Source: an uncultured bacterium (GTDB taxonomy: Bacteria > Desulfobacterota > Desulfovibrionia > Desulfovibrionales > Desulfovibrionaceae). From it: a DNA stretch of 7,069 nt. Location: contig CAJMRA010000127.1 of NCBI GenBank assembly GCA_905215675.1, forward strand, positions 1 through 7,069. The letters are read 5' to 3'. A program made the position numbers and the translations under genes. The notes beneath the pieces are model-generated. The model made no database searches. It was not told the DNA's origin and was given only the letters and a program-made list of their open reading frames with translations. Each line of letters opens with the position of its first letter. Positions within the stretch are counted from its first letter, which is position 1. Below are positions 6,170-7,069 of this stretch, piece by piece.

Positions 6170-6203
6170 GCCCGCGTCGTGCCGCACCGCACGCGCGGCC
6201 TGG

Positions 6204-6242
6204 AACGGCGGGCGGGGCAGAGCGCCTCGCCCGCCGTTTTTT
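6204..6242 (+). terminator. Intrinsic terminator between motA and motB
   Basis: AACGGCGGGCGGGGC (6204-6218) pairs with GCCTCGCCCGCCGTT (6224-6238) over 15 bp, with one G-T, around AGAGC, followed by a run of six T (6237-6242). It starts 34 nt after the motA stop. No promoter is evident in the 39 nt before motB, so motB probably depends on read-through, making this an attenuating element. Confidence 0.9.
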
Positions 6243-6268
6243 CATCGTTGCCACACAGGATTTCCCAC

Positions 6269-6274
6269 AAGGAG
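6269..6274 (+). promoter_or_regulatory. Ribosome binding site fixing the short motB start
   Basis: AAGGAG lies 7 nt before ATG at 6282. No in-frame start codon exists between this site and the terminator, so the short MotB N-terminus is real rather than a mis-called start. Confidence 0.85.
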
Positions 6275-6281
6275 TTGCCTT

Positions 6282-6992
6282 ATGAGCAGTGCATGGAAAG
6301 TCGCCTATGCCGACTTTGTGACGGCCATGATGGCCTTTTTCCTCTTGCTCTGGATTCTGAACATGGTTCCGCCGGAAACCAAGGCCGGTCTGGCCGCCTA
6401 CTTCAGCGGCGAACGCAATTTCGACTCCAGCTCCACCTCCCACGTCAGCAATAACCCCTTCATCCAGAATACCGACAAGATCAATACGCAGGACAGCATC
6501 ACCATCAACGAAACCCAGAAGTCGCACATCGCCATCGCCAAGAAGCTCAAGGAAATGATCATGGCCGACGCCGTGCCGCAGAACGCCTCCGGCATCAACG
6601 CCGACGACGTGGGCGTACAGCTGCGCATCAATTCCGACGCCATGTTCAAGCCCGGTTCGGCGGAATTTTCCACCGAAGGCCTCAAGGTACTGACGTCCGT
6701 CAAGCAGATTCTGGACGAATACAACCTCTATCTTGTCGTGCGCGGCCATGCCGACAGCATGGAAACGCGCCCGCCCTACAGCTCCCCGTGGGAACTCTCC
6801 GGCGCACGCGCCGCCAACGCCATCGCGCACCTGACCAACATGGGTATCAAGGGTACCCGCCTGCGCGGCGTCTGCTACGGCGATACCCGCCCCCTGCGCC
6901 CCGGCATGGACGACGCCAGCCGCGCCATGAACCGCCGCGTGGAGTTCTATTTCCACCGTCCCGAAGTCATGTCGTACAGCGTCGTTTACTAG
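6282..6992 (+). CDS. motB: Flagellar motor stator protein MotB
   Basis: This 236-residue protein anchors the stator to peptidoglycan and carries the proton path. The N-terminus, KVAYADFVTAMMAFFLLLWI (residues 6-25), is the single membrane helix, with the essential aspartate (Asp11, equivalent to E. coli Asp32). A plug/linker of about residues 30-106 follows, then an OmpA-like peptidoglycan-binding domain (about 107-227). That domain shows VRGHADSM (153-160), PWELSGARAANA (169-180) and MNRRVEFYF (216-224), with Asp158, Leu172, Arg176 and Arg219 in family positions. Only five residues precede the helix core, compared with a basic tail of about 27 in E. coli, and the C-terminus ends soon after the OmpA fold. 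The start is set by AAGGAG at 6269-6274. The protein functions with MotA. Confidence 0.95.
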   Translation: MSSAWKVAYADFVTAMMAFFLLLWILNMVPPETKAGLAAYFSGERNFDSSSTSHVSNNPFIQNTDKINTQDSITINETQKSHIAIAKKLKEMIMADAVPQNASGINADDVGVQLRINSDAMFKPGSAEFSTEGLKVLTSVKQILDEYNLYLVVRGHADSMETRPPYSSPWELSGARAANAIAHLTNMGIKGTRLRGVCYGDTRPLRPGMDDASRAMNRRVEFYFHRPEVMSYSVVY

Positions 6993-7019
6993 GCTCTGGA
7001 CTCATTATATTTTGTCTTG

Positions 7020-7069
7020 AGGGGGAAGGAACCCCTTTTGCTCGCAGCAAAAAGGGGTTCCTTCCCCCT
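7020..7069 (+). terminator. Very long hairpin after motB, at window edge
   Basis: The left arm (7020-7042, starting AGGGGGAAGGAACCCC) pairs with the right arm (7046-7069) over 23 bp, with one bulged A, around a CGC loop. It begins 27 nt after the motB stop and ends exactly at the window edge, so any T-run lies outside. It is probably the motB terminator. Its long purine/pyrimidine blocks also fit a dispersed hairpin repeat, and the stem may extend further. Confidence 0.65.

Noticed and set aside
6042..6956. A 304-codon open frame on the - strand across motA and motB
   Set aside because: It lies opposite the conserved MotA C-terminus and all of MotB and crosses the terminator. Its His- and Gly-rich content is a shadow of their codon use.
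7001..7015. TATAAT on the - strand after motB, as a promoter
   Set aside because: A perfect -10 hexamer occurs, but there is no adequate -35, and downstream it would only give antisense RNA to motB with no gene.
1..7069. CRISPR array, tRNA, rRNA, insertion sequence or phage signals
   Set aside because: I looked for regular spaced repeats, transposase motifs and tRNA-like folds on both strands and saw none that could be supported.

Overview
The window is a GC-rich stretch of a bacterial chromosome carrying seven complete or nearly certain genes, all of ordinary families. A class I methyltransferase gene is on the + strand. A tungstate ABC transporter operon (tupA-tupB-tupC) and a cobyric acid synthase gene (cobQ) are on the - strand. 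A flagellar stator pair (motA, motB) is on the + strand. Motility, corrinoid synthesis, tungstate import and GC-rich coding sequence with strong intergenic hairpins fit a free-living or gut sulfate reducer of the Desulfovibrionaceae. That placement is inference from gene content and protein style, because no rRNA or other phylogenetic marker lies here.

Layout. Positions 1-79 hold a perfect 10-bp palindrome and then the ribosome binding site of the methyltransferase gene (80-802). A related GCGTTTCA-bearing palindrome (804-833) follows its stop codon. From 895 to 3240 the tup operon is read right to left: tupA (binding protein), a 178-nt gap with two strong hairpins, tupB (permease) and tupC (ATPase), the last two overlapping by 4 nt. 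A promoter-like sequence and an imperfect palindrome lie upstream of tupA. A textbook intrinsic terminator (3354-3393) separates this operon from cobQ (3402-5015), which is also on the - strand. The 308-nt gap between cobQ and the divergent motA holds two overlapping promoter candidates and a set of small hairpins in the presumed cobQ leader. motA (5324-6169) is followed by a textbook intrinsic terminator, then motB (6282-6992). A very long hairpin ends exactly at the window edge.

How the genes work together. TupA captures tungstate in the periplasm and hands it to the TupB channel, powered by TupC; the tungsten is used by tungsto-pterin enzymes encoded elsewhere. CobQ performs the four late amidations that give cobyric acid on the way to B12. 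MotA and MotB form the H+-driven stator of the flagellar motor. The methyltransferase has no identifiable substrate.

I see no clear sign of a new multi-gene system. The points worth a second look are regulatory or architectural. They are the terminator inside motA-motB, the very short MotB N-terminus, the hairpins between tupA and tupB, the palindrome upstream of tupA, the structured cobQ leader, and the paired palindromes around the methyltransferase gene.
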